Shown: piece after piece, positions 1 to 8,548 of the stretch
How the letters are laid out: each line of letters begins with the position of its first letter
Numbering within the stretch: position 1 is the first letter of the stretch
Origin: JBBROS01 sp965260995
Lineage (GTDB): Bacteria > Pseudomonadota > Alphaproteobacteria > Acetobacterales > Acetobacteraceae
Direction: 5' to 3'
Length of the DNA: 64,000 nt
Assembly (NCBI GenBank): GCA_965260995.1
Contig: CBDHCD010000003.1
Coordinates: 682,001 to 746,000, forward strand
Position numbers and translations under genes: made by a program
Notes under the pieces: model-generated
Database searches by the model: none
Seen by the model: the letters and a program-made list of their open reading frames with translations, nothing else
What the model was told of the DNA's origin: nothing

Positions 1-1
1 G

Positions 2-874
2 TCGCGGCGCATCGGCGTGCCCAACGTCGTCTCGATCCAGGGCGGCGACGGCCACTGGGTCGGCAGTTGCTGCGAAACGCACCGCCTCGCGATGGTGCGG
101 CTGCTGGACCACGCCAACGCCGTCCTGATCGGCTGCAACAGCTTCCGCGACGAGGTCGTGGAGCGCCTCGGCGTCGCGCCCGGCCGCTTCACCATCGTGC
201 CCGGCGCGGTGGACACCGCCCGCTTCACCCCGCCTGACGCGCCCCCGCCGGATGATCCGCCGGTCATGCTGTACCACGGCCGCGTCGACGCCCGCAAAGG
301 CGTGCTGGACCTGCTCGCCGCCGCCCGCCAGCTCAAGCAAGGCGGCGACCGGTTCCGCCTGCTGGTCTCCGGCATCGGCCCCTCGTTCGACGAGACCGCG
401 GCGGCCATCCAGGACCTCGGGCTGGCAGGGGACGCCGAGATGACCGGCTACATCGACTACGACCGCGTGCCGGAGGTGTATCGCCGCGCCGGCATCTTCG
501 TCTCGCCGACCTACGCCGAGGGGTTCAGCAACACCATCCTCGAAGCGATGGCCAGCCGCATGGCCGTCGTGTCCTGCCGGTCGGTGGGCGTCGTCGACTG
601 CATCCGCGACGGCGAGAACGGCCTGCTGACCGAGCCCGGCGACCGCGACGGCCTCGCGGACGCCCTGCGCCGGGTGCTGCGGGACCAGGGCCTGCGCGAG
701 CGCCTGGCCGACGCGGCGCTCCGTGAATGCCGGGCGGTGTACTCCTGGCCGAAGGTTGGGCGGCAGATCATGGACGTCTACGCCCGCGTCGCCTCCCAGC
801 GCCCGGACACGGGCTACGACCCGGCCCTGCCGGTCACGCCCTGCCGCTTCCGCGCCGAGCCGCACCTGCTCTGA
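2..874 (+). CDS. Glycosyltransferase family 4 (5' end outside window)
   Basis: The reading frame is open from the first bases, so the N-terminal acceptor-binding part lies upstream and about 290 residues are visible. The visible part has the GT-B C-terminal domain: a strand-turn with YHGRVDARKG (nucleotide-sugar site), then the E-x7-E type motif in FVSPTYAEGFSNTILEAMAS, typical of retaining GT4 enzymes that use UDP- or GDP-sugars in the cytoplasm. The stop overlaps the start of the PIG-L deacetylase by one base (TGATG), so the two are probably made together and act on the same glycan or glycoside. The sugar and acceptor cannot be told from sequence. Confidence 0.88.
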   Translation, partial: SRRIGVPNVVSIQGGDGHWVGSCCETHRLAMVRLLDHANAVLIGCNSFRDEVVERLGVAPGRFTIVPGAVDTARFTPPDAPPPDDPPVMLYHGRVDARKGVLDLLAAARQLKQGGDRFRLLVSGIGPSFDETAAAIQDLGLAGDAEMTGYIDYDRVPEVYRRAGIFVSPTYAEGFSNTILEAMASRMAVVSCRSVGVVDCIRDGENGLLTEPGDRDGLADALRRVLRDQGLRERLADAALRECRAVYSWPKVGRQIMDVYARVASQRPDTGYDPALPVTPCRFRAEPHLL

Positions 875-1683
875 TGCCCGGTGCCCTCGTCCTCTCGCCC
901 CACCTGGACGACGCCGCGTTCTCCTGCGGCGGCTTGATGGCGCAGTTGGCCGACGCCGGGTGGCGCGTGTGCATGGCGACCGCCTTCACCCGCACCGTGC
1001 TGCCCGCCACCGGCTTCGCGCTCGCCTGCCAGCTCGACAAGGGGCTGTCGCCGGAGGTGGACTACATGGCGTTACGGCGGGAGGAGGACCGGGCCGCGGC
1101 GGCCATCCTCGGCGTCGCCGACCTGCGCTGGCTCGGCCTGCCGGAAGCGCCGCACCGCGGCTACCACTCCGCCGCCGCCTTGTTCGGCCCGGCGCTGGAC
1201 GGCGACGCGATCTGGCGCGACCTCGCCGGCGAGGTCAGCCGCTTGATCGACGAGCTGCGGCCAGACTTGGTGCTCGCGCCGCAGGGCCTGGGCAACCACG
1301 TCGATCATCGACAGACGATCCGGGCCGTGTGGCACGCCGCCCCGGCGGCGCCGCTCGCGTTCTACCGCGACACGCCCTACGCCATCAGGAACCCTGGCGC
1401 TCGCCCGCACGACACGATGGCCGAACTGGCGGAATGCGTCGTGATGGTCGAGGCCGGGTTGTCGCGCAAGGTGGCGGCGTCCTGCGCCTACGCGAGCCAG
1501 GTCGGGTTCCAGTTCGGCGGCCCGGCGGCGGCGGGCGCGGCGTTGTGGGACTTCGCCACGCGGGAAGGGGAGGGAACGCCCGCCGAGCGCTTCCTGGGAC
1601 GCTTGCCGCCGGAGATCGGTGGTTCGGCCGGTGGCCCTGCCGCGGGGCCGACAAGCGCCGGCCATAGCCCAGCCATATTTTGA
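874..1683 (+). CDS. PIG-L (LmbE-like) family deacetylase
   Basis: 269-residue zinc-dependent amide hydrolase of the PIG-L/LmbE family, which removes acetyl groups from GlcNAc-type conjugates. The N-terminus carries the hallmark SPHLDDAAFSCGG (His10, Asp13), and the second zinc site GNHVDHRQ lies near residues 139-145 (His141, His144). The ATG at 874 is chosen because it overlaps the upstream glycosyltransferase stop and puts the PHLDD motif at its usual place; the frame is open further upstream, but that lies inside the neighbour. A glycosyltransferase/deacetylase pair recalls MshA/MshB-type chemistry (add GlcNAc, then deacetylate). That parallel is inference; an exopolysaccharide or glycolipid role is equally possible. 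Confidence 0.85.
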   Translation: MPGALVLSPHLDDAAFSCGGLMAQLADAGWRVCMATAFTRTVLPATGFALACQLDKGLSPEVDYMALRREEDRAAAAILGVADLRWLGLPEAPHRGYHSAAALFGPALDGDAIWRDLAGEVSRLIDELRPDLVLAPQGLGNHVDHRQTIRAVWHAAPAAPLAFYRDTPYAIRNPGARPHDTMAELAECVVMVEAGLSRKVAASCAYASQVGFQFGGPAAAGAALWDFATREGEGTPAERFLGRLPPEIGGSAGGPAAGPTSAGHSPAIF

Positions 1684-1730
1684 GGTTTATACCACACGGT
1701 GAAATGACCCAGTGATGTGACCGTCCACCT

Positions 1731-3578
1731 ATGAAAATAGAAACAGCTCGCCATGCCGCCCGGCTTGACCGGGCGATCCTGCCGAACCAGGCGGCCTCGC
1801 TTCAGTCCGCGCGACCTCTGACCGCGCGGCGGCTGGCGTTCTGGGTCCCGGTCACGTCAGCGACGGTGATGGGGACCGCGCTCGGCATCCTCGCGACCGA
1901 TGCCGTCGGCAGTCCGTTGCGCTGGCCCCTACTGGCGCTGTTGGCGCTGAACCTGCTCTACATGGCGCTGACCGGCGTGCCAGCGATCCTCGGTTCCGTG
2001 CTGCAGATGGCGAGGCGGACGATGCGCCTGGCCCCTGCCGCGCCTTCCGGCCTGTCGCGGACGGCGATGCTGATGCCGGTGCACAAGGAAGACCCGCGCA
2101 GCGTGTTCGCCGCCATCGAGGTGATGGCGCGCGCCGTCGCCGACGCGGGGCTTGAGAACGTCGACATCTTCGTCCTGTCCGACACGCAGGATCTGGCGCT
2201 GGCGTCCGCCGAGCAGGCCGCCTTCGACGCCTTGCGCGCCCGCGCGCCGGCCAGTCCCGCGCTGCATTATCGCCGGCGGCGCGACAACGTCGGCCGCAAG
2301 GCCGGCAACCTGGCCGATTTCTGCGAGCAATGGGGCGACGCCTACGACTACATGCTGGTGCTCGACGCCGATAGCCTGATGGGCGCTTCGGCGATCAGCG
2401 CCCTGATCGGCCTGATGGACGCGAACCCCAGGGCTGGCATCATCCAGACCGTGCCCTACCCGATCGGGCGGGAAACCTTGTTCGCCCGGCTGCAGCAATT
2501 CTCTGCCCGGCTCTACACGCCCCTTCTGGTCGAGGCGCTGACCTACTGGCAGCAGGGCGACGGCAACTACTGGGGCCACAATGCCATCCTGCGCATCGCC
2601 CCGTTCCGCGCCCACTGCACGCTGCCGGTGCTGCCGGGGCGCGAGCCCTGGGGCGGGGAAATCCTGTGCCACGACGTGGTCGAGGCGGGGATGATGCGCG
2701 GGGCCGGCTGGGACGTGTGGGTGCTGCCGAACGTGACGGAGAGTTATGAGGCGATGCCGGCCAACCTGGTCGACTACATGGCCCGGGAGCGGCGGTGGTG
2801 CCAAGGCAACCTGCAGCATATGAACGTCATGCGCCTGCCGGGCTTCCGGCCCGTGGGGCGGTTCCACTTGGCTTACGGCGTCGCGCATTACCTCGCCGGG
2901 CCGGCCGCCCTGCTGTTCCTGCTGCTGACCTCGGTCGATGCCGTGCTGGGCGGCGGGTTCGGCCAGGCCCTGCTCGGCGGCGCGTGGGGCGTGGGACTCG
3001 TGGGGCTGGGCGCCGTGCTGCTCTACGGCGGCAAGGCCCTGACGTTCGCGACCGTGCTGGCAGACCGGTCGGAAGCGGCGCGTTTCGGCGGCCGGCTCGC
3101 CTTGGCCGGCAGCGCGGCCGTGGAACAGCTCGCCGCCTTCGCGGTGTCGGCGATGGTGATCGTGGCCTACACTCGCTCCGTGGTGGATCTGATCCGCGGC
3201 AGGACGGTGCGCTGGGACGCGCAGCCGCGCGATGACCGTGGCGTGAGCTGGGCCGAAGGCTGGCTGCGGACACGGTTGATGGCCGTGTCCGGCCTCTGCT
3301 GGCTGCTGATGCTGCCGATGATGCCGGATGCCCTGTGGGGCTGGACGCTGCCGCTCCTGCTCGGGTTGCTCGCCGCCTGGCCGCTGAGCGTGTTGTCCAG
3401 CCGCACCACGCTGGGCGCCAAGGCCCGCCGGCTCGGCTTGCTGCTCACGCCCGAGGAAACCTCGCCGCCACCGATCCTGCGGGCTTTCCAGCGGGCGGTG
3501 GTGATCCCGCAGCCGCACGCGCGTCAGGCCCCCGGCGTCATCATGCACCTGGTCTCATCGACCGGGGACGAGGCGTGA
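1731..3578 (+). CDS. opgH: OpgH-type glucans biosynthesis glucosyltransferase
   Basis: 615-residue membrane GT2 enzyme of the MdoH/OpgH type, which polymerises UDP-glucose into periplasmic glucans across the inner membrane. Two N-terminal membrane segments (about 35-55 and 65-90) precede the catalytic domain: DxD-type VLDADSLM (Asp212, Asp214), catalytic region CHDVVEAGMM (about 313-322) and the RRWCQGN motif (354-360). Several C-terminal membrane helices follow. It is shorter than the E. coli protein (about 850 residues), lacking much of the N-terminal extension. No opgG/opgD partner is visible; the next gene, a DUF4864 protein, overlaps the stop by four bases. No strong ribosome-binding site is seen before the ATG. 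Confidence 0.88.
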   Translation: MKIETARHAARLDRAILPNQAASLQSARPLTARRLAFWVPVTSATVMGTALGILATDAVGSPLRWPLLALLALNLLYMALTGVPAILGSVLQMARRTMRLAPAAPSGLSRTAMLMPVHKEDPRSVFAAIEVMARAVADAGLENVDIFVLSDTQDLALASAEQAAFDALRARAPASPALHYRRRRDNVGRKAGNLADFCEQWGDAYDYMLVLDADSLMGASAISALIGLMDANPRAGIIQTVPYPIGRETLFARLQQFSARLYTPLLVEALTYWQQGDGNYWGHNAILRIAPFRAHCTLPVLPGREPWGGEILCHDVVEAGMMRGAGWDVWVLPNVTESYEAMPANLVDYMARERRWCQGNLQHMNVMRLPGFRPVGRFHLAYGVAHYLAGPAALLFLLLTSVDAVLGGGFGQALLGGAWGVGLVGLGAVLLYGGKALTFATVLADRSEAARFGGRLALAGSAAVEQLAAFAVSAMVIVAYTRSVVDLIRGRTVRWDAQPRDDRGVSWAEGWLRTRLMAVSGLCWLLMLPMMPDALWGWTLPLLLGLLAAWPLSVLSSRTTLGAKARRLGLLLTPEETSPPPILRAFQRAVVIPQPHARQAPGVIMHLVSSTGDEA

Positions 3579-4009
3579 TCAGGGCAGTCGCGTTCCTTCT
3601 GGCCTTGCTGGCGCTGGCGCGGCCTGCCACCGCGGACACCCTGCCACCCGGTGTCACGCCAACTGACCAGGCCGCGATCCAGGCCGTGATCGGCCAACAG
3701 TTCGAAGCCTTCAAGCGCGACGACGCCGCCGCGGCCTACCGTTACGCCGCCCCCAACATACAGCGCGTCTTCCCGACGGCCGAGCAGTTCATCCAGATGG
3801 TGCGCCGCGCCTACCCGCCGGTCTATCGTCCTCGGGACGCCGAGTTCACCGCGCTGGCGTTGCGCGACGGCGAGGTGGTGCAGGAGGTCGAACTCGTTGG
3901 TCCCGACCAGGTGCCGGCCCTCGCGGTCTACACCATGGCGCGAGGCGCTGGTGGCGAGTGGCTGATCGCGGGCTGCGTGTTGCTGCCGAGCAGCCGCGTC
4001 GGAACCTGA
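3575..4009 (+). CDS. DUF4864 domain protein, exported
   Basis: 144-residue protein beginning at a GTG that overlaps the opgH stop (GTGA). It has a signal peptide (hydrophobic residues 4-13, cleavage near ATA-DTL) followed by a DUF4864 domain (about 25-140). The sequence between AIQAVIGQQFEAF and QRVFPTAEQFIQMVRRAYPPVYRP is characteristic of that family, which is periplasmic and of unknown function with an NTF2-like size. Longer in-frame starts exist but would bury the signal peptide. Coupling to opgH suggests a role near periplasmic glucan synthesis, but no function is established. Confidence 0.8.
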   Translation: MIRAVAFLLALLALARPATADTLPPGVTPTDQAAIQAVIGQQFEAFKRDDAAAAYRYAAPNIQRVFPTAEQFIQMVRRAYPPVYRPRDAEFTALALRDGEVVQEVELVGPDQVPALAVYTMARGAGGEWLIAGCVLLPSSRVGT

Positions 4010-4042
4010 CACCAAGCGAGCAACGCGCCGTCTCTGCCTGCC

Positions 4043-4477
4043 TCAGATGCCGGGCGCTGACTGCCCCCGCATCGGTCGAAACCCCATGAGCGGCACGGCG
4101 GAACCCGGCTTAGGCTTCACCACCGGCGCGGCCGTGGCGGCGGGCGGCGGCGGTGGGGCAGGCTGCGTCGGTTCCGGCGCGACCTGTGCATCGCGGGGCA
4201 GATCGCTCGTGCCCTCCGGTACGCTGTCCGGGGAAGGCAGGAGGTCCAGGGTCACGTCGTCTAGGGGCGGCAACGGAGCTGGCGTGGTCGGGGTGAACGG
4301 TTCCGGCTCCGAGAAGGTCGGCCGGGGCGGGGCGGGGTAGGGATCTGGCGGGTTGAAGAAGCTGTCCCGCGGGGTGCTGTAGAAAGGCACCGGCGTCGGC
4401 TCGTACGCGGGCTCGTTGGCCGCGACGCAGCCGGCCAGCAGCAAGGCCCCGGCGACGACCATGGCTGTGTGTCTCAT
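4043..4477 (-). CDS. Proline-rich lipoprotein, unknown function
   Basis: 144-residue predicted lipoprotein. The ATG at 4477 is chosen because it gives a lipobox signal (VVAGALLLAGC) and is preceded by a purine-rich ribosome-binding site (GGAGGAA) about six bases upstream; an in-frame start 57 bases earlier would add a basic tail. The mature part is low-complexity, rich in Pro, Ala and acidic residues, with no recognisable fold, ending in KPKPGSAVPLMGFRPMRGQ. It probably is a tethered, extended periplasmic or outer-membrane protein. It converges with the DUF4864 gene (33 bases between stops). Function unknown. Confidence 0.6.
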   Translation of the reverse strand: MRHTAMVVAGALLLAGCVAANEPAYEPTPVPFYSTPRDSFFNPPDPYPAPPRPTFSEPEPFTPTTPAPLPPLDDVTLDLLPSPDSVPEGTSDLPRDAQVAPEPTQPAPPPPPAATAAPVVKPKPGSAVPLMGFRPMRGQSAPGI

Positions 4478-4703
4478 CGGGGTTCCTCCGCGCCGGCCTG
4501 GCGCGCGATGCGGCCGCGGCGCTCGGGCCGCCAACGGGCCGCCGCGAGCGGCTGGATGATCCTCGCATCCGCGGCGGCGCTGGGAGTGTCTTGCTCGATG
4601 CGAAGTGACAAGGGGCTCGCGGTCCTATCCGGTGGCTTGCCGAAGCGATGGCGCAACCTTATGACCCGAGGCAACCGTCGCCAAGCCAGAGGAAACACCG
4701 CGC

Positions 4704-6227
4704 ATGCAGATGCACGACGTCCGCGTCCATCCGTCGAAGGCGAAGCTCGGGCGGGAGGACCAGCTCGCCTGGAAGATCGCCGCCGTCGCCGCCGACCCGG
4801 TGCGGGTGCCGGACGAGACGGCCGAGATGATCGTCAACCGGGTGATCGACAACGCCGCCGTCGCCATCGCCAGCGTCAACCGCCACCCGTGCATGTCGGC
4901 GCGCGACATGGCCTTGGCCCACCCGGCTGCGCCGGGCCGGGCGGGCGCGACGGTGTTCGGCATGGACCCGTCGGTGCGCGTCAGCCCCGAATGGGCGGCC
5001 TGGGCCAACGGCACGGCCGTGCGCGAGCTGGACATGCACGACACCTTCCTCGCCGCCGACTACAGCCACCCCGGCGACAACATCCCACCGATCCTGGCCG
5101 TCGCGCAGCAGCTCGGCCAGTCGGGAGCCGAGCTGCTGCGCGGCCTCGCCACCGGCTACGAGATTCACATCGACCTGGTGCGCGCCATCTGCCTGCACGA
5201 GCACAAGATCGACCACATCGCCCACCTCTGCCCGGCCCAGGCCGCCGGCATCGGCACGCTGCTCGGCCTTGACACGCCGACCATCTTCCAGGCCGTGCAA
5301 CAGGCGGTCCACGTCAGCTTCACCACCCGGCAGAGCCGCAAGGGCGAGATCAGCTCGTGGAAGGCCTACGCCCCCGCCCACGCCGGCAAGCTCGCCATCG
5401 AAGCGGTGGACCGGGTGATGCGCGGCGAGGGCGCGCCGTCCCCGATCTACGAGGGCGAGGACAGCGTGATCGCCTGGCTGCTGGACGGGCCTCAGGCGGA
5501 GTACCAGGTGCCGCTGCCGGGGCCGGGCGAACACAAGCGCGCCATCCTGGACAGCTACACCAAGCAGCACTCCGCCGAGTACCAGAGCCAGGCGCTGATC
5601 GACCTCGCGTTCCGCATGGGCAAGCAGGTCGAGGCCAGGCTCGGCGACGATTGGGACCAGGTGGAGGAGGTGGTGATCGAGACCAGCCACCACACCCACT
5701 ACGTCATCGGCACCGGCGCCAACGACCCGCAGAAAATGGACCCGGGCGCCAGCCGGGAGACGCTCGACCACTCGATCATGTACATCGTCGCCGTCGCATT
5801 GCAGGACGGCGCGTGGCACCACGTCCGCAGCTACGCGCCCGAGCGGGCGCGGCGGGACGACACGGTGCGGCTGTGGCACAAGATCCGCACCCTGGAGGAC
5901 CCGAAGTGGACGGCGCGCTACCACGCCCGCAAGCACGAGGACCTGGCGTTCGGCGGCCGCATCATCCTCCGCATGAGGGACGGCAGCACGATCGAGGACG
6001 AGATGGCGGTGGCCAACGCCCACCCGCTCGGCGCGACGCCGTGGACCCGGCCCGACTACGTGCGCAAGTTCCGCACCATGACCGACGGCCTGATCGACGG
6101 GGCCGAGGCCGACCGCTTCATCGCCGCGTGCGAGGACCTGCCGGGCCTGCCGGGCGGCGAGCTGCACCGCTTGCACGTCAGGATGCCGGAAGGCAGCGTG
6201 CGATCCGGCAAGCCCGGCATCTTCTGA
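4704..6227 (+). CDS. prpD: MmgE/PrpD family 2-methylcitrate dehydratase
   Basis: 507-residue cytoplasmic protein matching MmgE/PrpD family enzymes of the longer PrpD type. PrpD dehydrates 2-methylcitrate to 2-methyl-cis-aconitate in propionate oxidation. Visible landmarks are the helical-domain sequence WANGTAVRELDMHDTF near residues 95-115, then HPGDNIPPILAVAQQ, ATGYEI and SSWKAYAPAHAGK, all typical of the family. A purine-rich site (AGAGGAAA) lies upstream of the ATG. It is followed 67 bases later by the methylcitrate synthase gene, which fixes the pathway assignment. No prpB lyase or PrpR-type regulator is visible in the window. Confidence 0.9.
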   Translation: MQMHDVRVHPSKAKLGREDQLAWKIAAVAADPVRVPDETAEMIVNRVIDNAAVAIASVNRHPCMSARDMALAHPAAPGRAGATVFGMDPSVRVSPEWAAWANGTAVRELDMHDTFLAADYSHPGDNIPPILAVAQQLGQSGAELLRGLATGYEIHIDLVRAICLHEHKIDHIAHLCPAQAAGIGTLLGLDTPTIFQAVQQAVHVSFTTRQSRKGEISSWKAYAPAHAGKLAIEAVDRVMRGEGAPSPIYEGEDSVIAWLLDGPQAEYQVPLPGPGEHKRAILDSYTKQHSAEYQSQALIDLAFRMGKQVEARLGDDWDQVEEVVIETSHHTHYVIGTGANDPQKMDPGASRETLDHSIMYIVAVALQDGAWHHVRSYAPERARRDDTVRLWHKIRTLEDPKWTARYHARKHEDLAFGGRIILRMRDGSTIEDEMAVANAHPLGATPWTRPDYVRKFRTMTDGLIDGAEADRFIAACEDLPGLPGGELHRLHVRMPEGSVRSGKPGIF

Positions 6228-6228
6228 A

Positions 6229-6280
6229 AGGGGTTTGGGGCCAAGGCCCCAGCGGGTCGAGGGCAGCGCCCTCGCCTTGA
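6229..6280. repeat. Double GC-rich palindrome between prpD and prpC
   Basis: Two inverted repeats lie back to back in the short prpD-prpC gap: GGGGCCAAGGCCCC at 6237-6250 and GAGGGCAGCGCCCTC at 6259-6273. This compound arrangement resembles the GC-rich intergenic repeats common in Acetobacteraceae genomes. It could form hairpins in the transcript that tune the relative levels of the two messages. The in-frame TTG upstream would translate through it, so it is best read as noncoding. Confidence 0.6.
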
Positions 6281-6294
6281 ACGGGAGCGAGACC

Positions 6295-7443
6295 ATGTCC
6301 GAGACCACCACCGCACCGAAAGCCAAGAAAGGCGTCGGCCTCGCCGGGGTCACCGCCGGCAACACCGCGCTCTGCACCGTGGGCCACACCGGCAACGACC
6401 TGCACTACCGCGGCTACGATATCCTCGACCTCGCTGACCGCTGCGACTTCGAGGAGATCGCCTACCTGCTGGTCCACGGCGCGCTGCCGACGCAAGCGCA
6501 GCTCACGGCCTACAAGGCCAAGCTGCGCGCCCTGCGCGGCCTGCCCGGCGTGGTACGGAGCGTGCTGGAAGCCTTGCCGGCGGCGACGCATCCGATGGAC
6601 GTGATGCGAACAGGCATCAGCGCCCTCGGCTGCGCGCTGCCCGAGAAGGAGGGCCACGACCCGGCCGGCGCGCGCGACATCGCCGACCGCATCATGGCTT
6701 CAGGCGGCTCGATCCTGCTCTACTGGTACCACTGGTCGCACAACGGCCGCCGCATCGCCGTCGAAACCGACGACGACAGCATCGGCGGCCACTTCCTGCA
6801 CCTGCTGCACGGGCGCCCGGCCGAGGAAAGCTGGGTGCGGGCGATGCACACCAGCCTGATCCTGTATGCCGAGCACGAGTTCAACGCGAGCACCTTCACC
6901 GCCCGCGTCATCGCCGGCACCGGCGCGGACATGCACTCCGCCATCGTCGGCGGCATCGGCGCGCTGCGCGGACCGAAGCACGGCGGAGCCAACGAGGTCG
7001 CGCTCGAGATCCAGAGCCGCTACGCGAGCGCCGACGAGGCGGAGCAGGACATCCGCGAGCGCGTCGCGGCCAAGGAGGTGATCATCGGCTTCGGCCACGC
7101 GGTCTACACCGAGTCCGACCCGCGCAACGTGGTGATCAAGCGAGTGGCCGAAGACCTGTCGGCGCGGGCGGGCGACATGCTGACCTTCGCCGTCGCCGAC
7201 CGCATCGAGGCGACGATGCGCGACACCAAGCGCATGTTCGCCAACCTCGATTGGTTCAGCGCCGTCGCCTACAGCCAGATGCGCATCCCGGTGTCGATGT
7301 TCACGCCCATCTTCGTCATCGCCCGCACCAGCGGCTGGGCCGCGCACGTCATCGAGCAGCGGATCGACAACAAGCTGATCCGGCCCAACGCCCACTACAC
7401 CGGGCCTGAGAACCGCGCGTTCGTGCCGATCGAGCGGCGGTAG
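6295..7443 (+). CDS. prpC: 2-methylcitrate synthase
   Basis: 382-residue citrate synthase-fold enzyme that condenses propionyl-CoA with oxaloacetate. Active-site regions are visible: the histidine in LYAEHEFNAST (about 188-198), the second histidine in GFGHAVY (about 265-271), and NLDWFSAVAYSQM, whose Asp occupies the citrate-synthase aspartate position. FTPIFVIARTSGWAAHVIEQR-like sequence near the C-terminus is typical of methylcitrate synthases and of short bacterial citrate synthases, so residual citrate synthase activity is possible. The ATG at 6295 is preferred to a TTG 60 bases upstream because the latter would translate the palindromic repeat. Pairing with prpD supports propionate use. 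Confidence 0.9.
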   Translation: MSETTTAPKAKKGVGLAGVTAGNTALCTVGHTGNDLHYRGYDILDLADRCDFEEIAYLLVHGALPTQAQLTAYKAKLRALRGLPGVVRSVLEALPAATHPMDVMRTGISALGCALPEKEGHDPAGARDIADRIMASGGSILLYWYHWSHNGRRIAVETDDDSIGGHFLHLLHGRPAEESWVRAMHTSLILYAEHEFNASTFTARVIAGTGADMHSAIVGGIGALRGPKHGGANEVALEIQSRYASADEAEQDIRERVAAKEVIIGFGHAVYTESDPRNVVIKRVAEDLSARAGDMLTFAVADRIEATMRDTKRMFANLDWFSAVAYSQMRIPVSMFTPIFVIARTSGWAAHVIEQRIDNKLIRPNAHYTGPENRAFVPIERR

Positions 7444-7453
7444 CGCCCTCCGC

Positions 7454-7470
7454 GCGGGCGGCGCGCCCGC
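7454..7470 (+). terminator. GC hairpin after prpC
   Basis: A 7-bp perfect stem (GCGGGCG / CGCCCGC) with a 3-base loop starts 11 bases past the prpC stop. There is no T-run, so intrinsic termination is uncertain. It could instead protect the 3' end. Confidence 0.35.
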
Positions 7471-7742
7471 TCCCGCGTTGCGCCTGCGCCATGAAAACGG
7501 CCCCCACGACTTTTTTCGTGTCGTTCGTTACTCGCAATGCTGGTTTTTGATTGACATGGATACCTTGGTCGCGTGACAGCGGGACCTGTGTGCATGCGAG
7601 CGATTCGCGCGGCATCGTGCCGCGGTCGCCGTGCCTCATGGAGCGGCGAAACGCCATGTCTGCGCATTCGGGGCCATCGCCGCGCCGCACTGCCCTCGGA
7701 TCGACCGGGATGCGTGCATTACGGCTCAAGGAGGACATCGAA

Positions 7743-8231
7743 GTGATCGACGAAACCAACAAGCGGGCGCAGCCGATGGCTGTGCGCGCGCCGACCAAGA
7801 CGGCCGCGAAGGCGACGGCCGCGTCCAGCAAGCCGGCGGCCAAAAAGCCGGCGACGAAGGTGGCAGCCGCGAAGCCCGTGGCCAAAACGGCGAAGCCCGC
7901 GCCCAAGGCGGCGAAATCCGCGAAGCCCGCGGCCAAGACGGCGGCCGCGCCGAAGAAGGAGCCCGCGGCCACGAAAACGGCCGCGGCCACGAAGACCGCG
8001 CCACCTCCGGCGAAGTCGAAGGCCAACGGCAAAACCGCCGCCGCGCCCAAGGTGGCGGCCGCACCGAAGAAGTCCGCCAAGGCGTCGCCCGCCGAGAAGA
8101 CCGAGGCGGCCAAGGCCATGAAAACGGCCAAGTCCCCCGCGACACGATCGGCCGCGGCCAAGACGCTGGGCAAGACGGGCGCGGCCAAGCCGAAGAAATC
8201 GGCCGCGACGCCGTCCGGCGCGGCGAGTTAG
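7743..8231 (+). CDS. Lys/Ala/Pro-rich histone H1-like protein
   Basis: 162-residue, strongly basic, low-complexity protein composed of repeating KAAAKPA-, KTAKPAPK- and AAPKK-type units, like the C-terminal tails of histone H1 and bacterial AlgR3/Hc1-like nucleoid proteins. It probably binds DNA without sequence specificity. The GTG at 7743 is chosen because an excellent ribosome-binding site (AAGGAGG, 7728-7734) sits eight bases upstream. In-frame ATGs at 7638, 7656 and 7710 lack such a site and would add a non-repetitive tail. It stands alone, with 299 bases upstream that hold no recognised gene and a hairpin directly downstream. Confidence 0.65.
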   Translation: MIDETNKRAQPMAVRAPTKTAAKATAASSKPAAKKPATKVAAAKPVAKTAKPAPKAAKSAKPAAKTAAAPKKEPAATKTAAATKTAPPPAKSKANGKTAAAPKVAAAPKKSAKASPAEKTEAAKAMKTAKSPATRSAAAKTLGKTGAAKPKKSAATPSGAAS

Positions 8232-8510
8232 AGCGGCCTCACTTTACTCGAAGCCGCTCTGGCCCTGCTCCCTGCTATCGCTCCAGCTTGGCCGGGCGCG
8301 AGAGTGCGTCCGATCAAGCGGAGGCGCTTGGGCGGAATTTGTGCTCGCCGCAACGAAGGGCTAGAGCATGGAACGTGAGCACACGCGAACGGAACACGCT
8401 TTAGAGCGGTTTCTTGTTGCGTGAAACCACTCTAGCCATCGTTCCACGCGGTTGCTCAGTTCGGTCGGACGCGCCTCGCGTCCGACCGAACTGAAACCGC
8501 TCTAGCCGCC
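8229..8510. repeat. Cluster of AGAGCGG-type palindromic repeats
   Basis: This gene-free stretch holds nested inverted repeats. AGAGCGGC pairs with GCCGCTCT just after the histone-like gene (about 8233-8263). TAGAGCGGTTTC (8402-8413) pairs perfectly with GAAACCGCTCTA (8494-8505) and nearly with 8422-8433. Between them a 17-bp perfect stem (8457-8473 / 8477-8493) has only a CCT loop. The repeats share the AGAGCGG core and look like a family of REP-like intergenic elements. The first one may act as terminator for the upstream gene. The rest of 8232-8548 shows no coding potential. Confidence 0.65.
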
Positions 8511-8548
8511 GATCCGCCTGCACTCGCTGGAATGCAGGCCGTTCCCCT

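Noticed and set aside
1929..3548. Long open frame antisense to opgH (and similar long antisense frames at 35499-38432, 54389-55951 and 61181-63939)
   Set aside because: High G+C leaves antisense and alternate frames open; their translations are rich in Arg/Pro/Gly/Val/His with no family resemblance, while the opposite strand encodes clear proteins.
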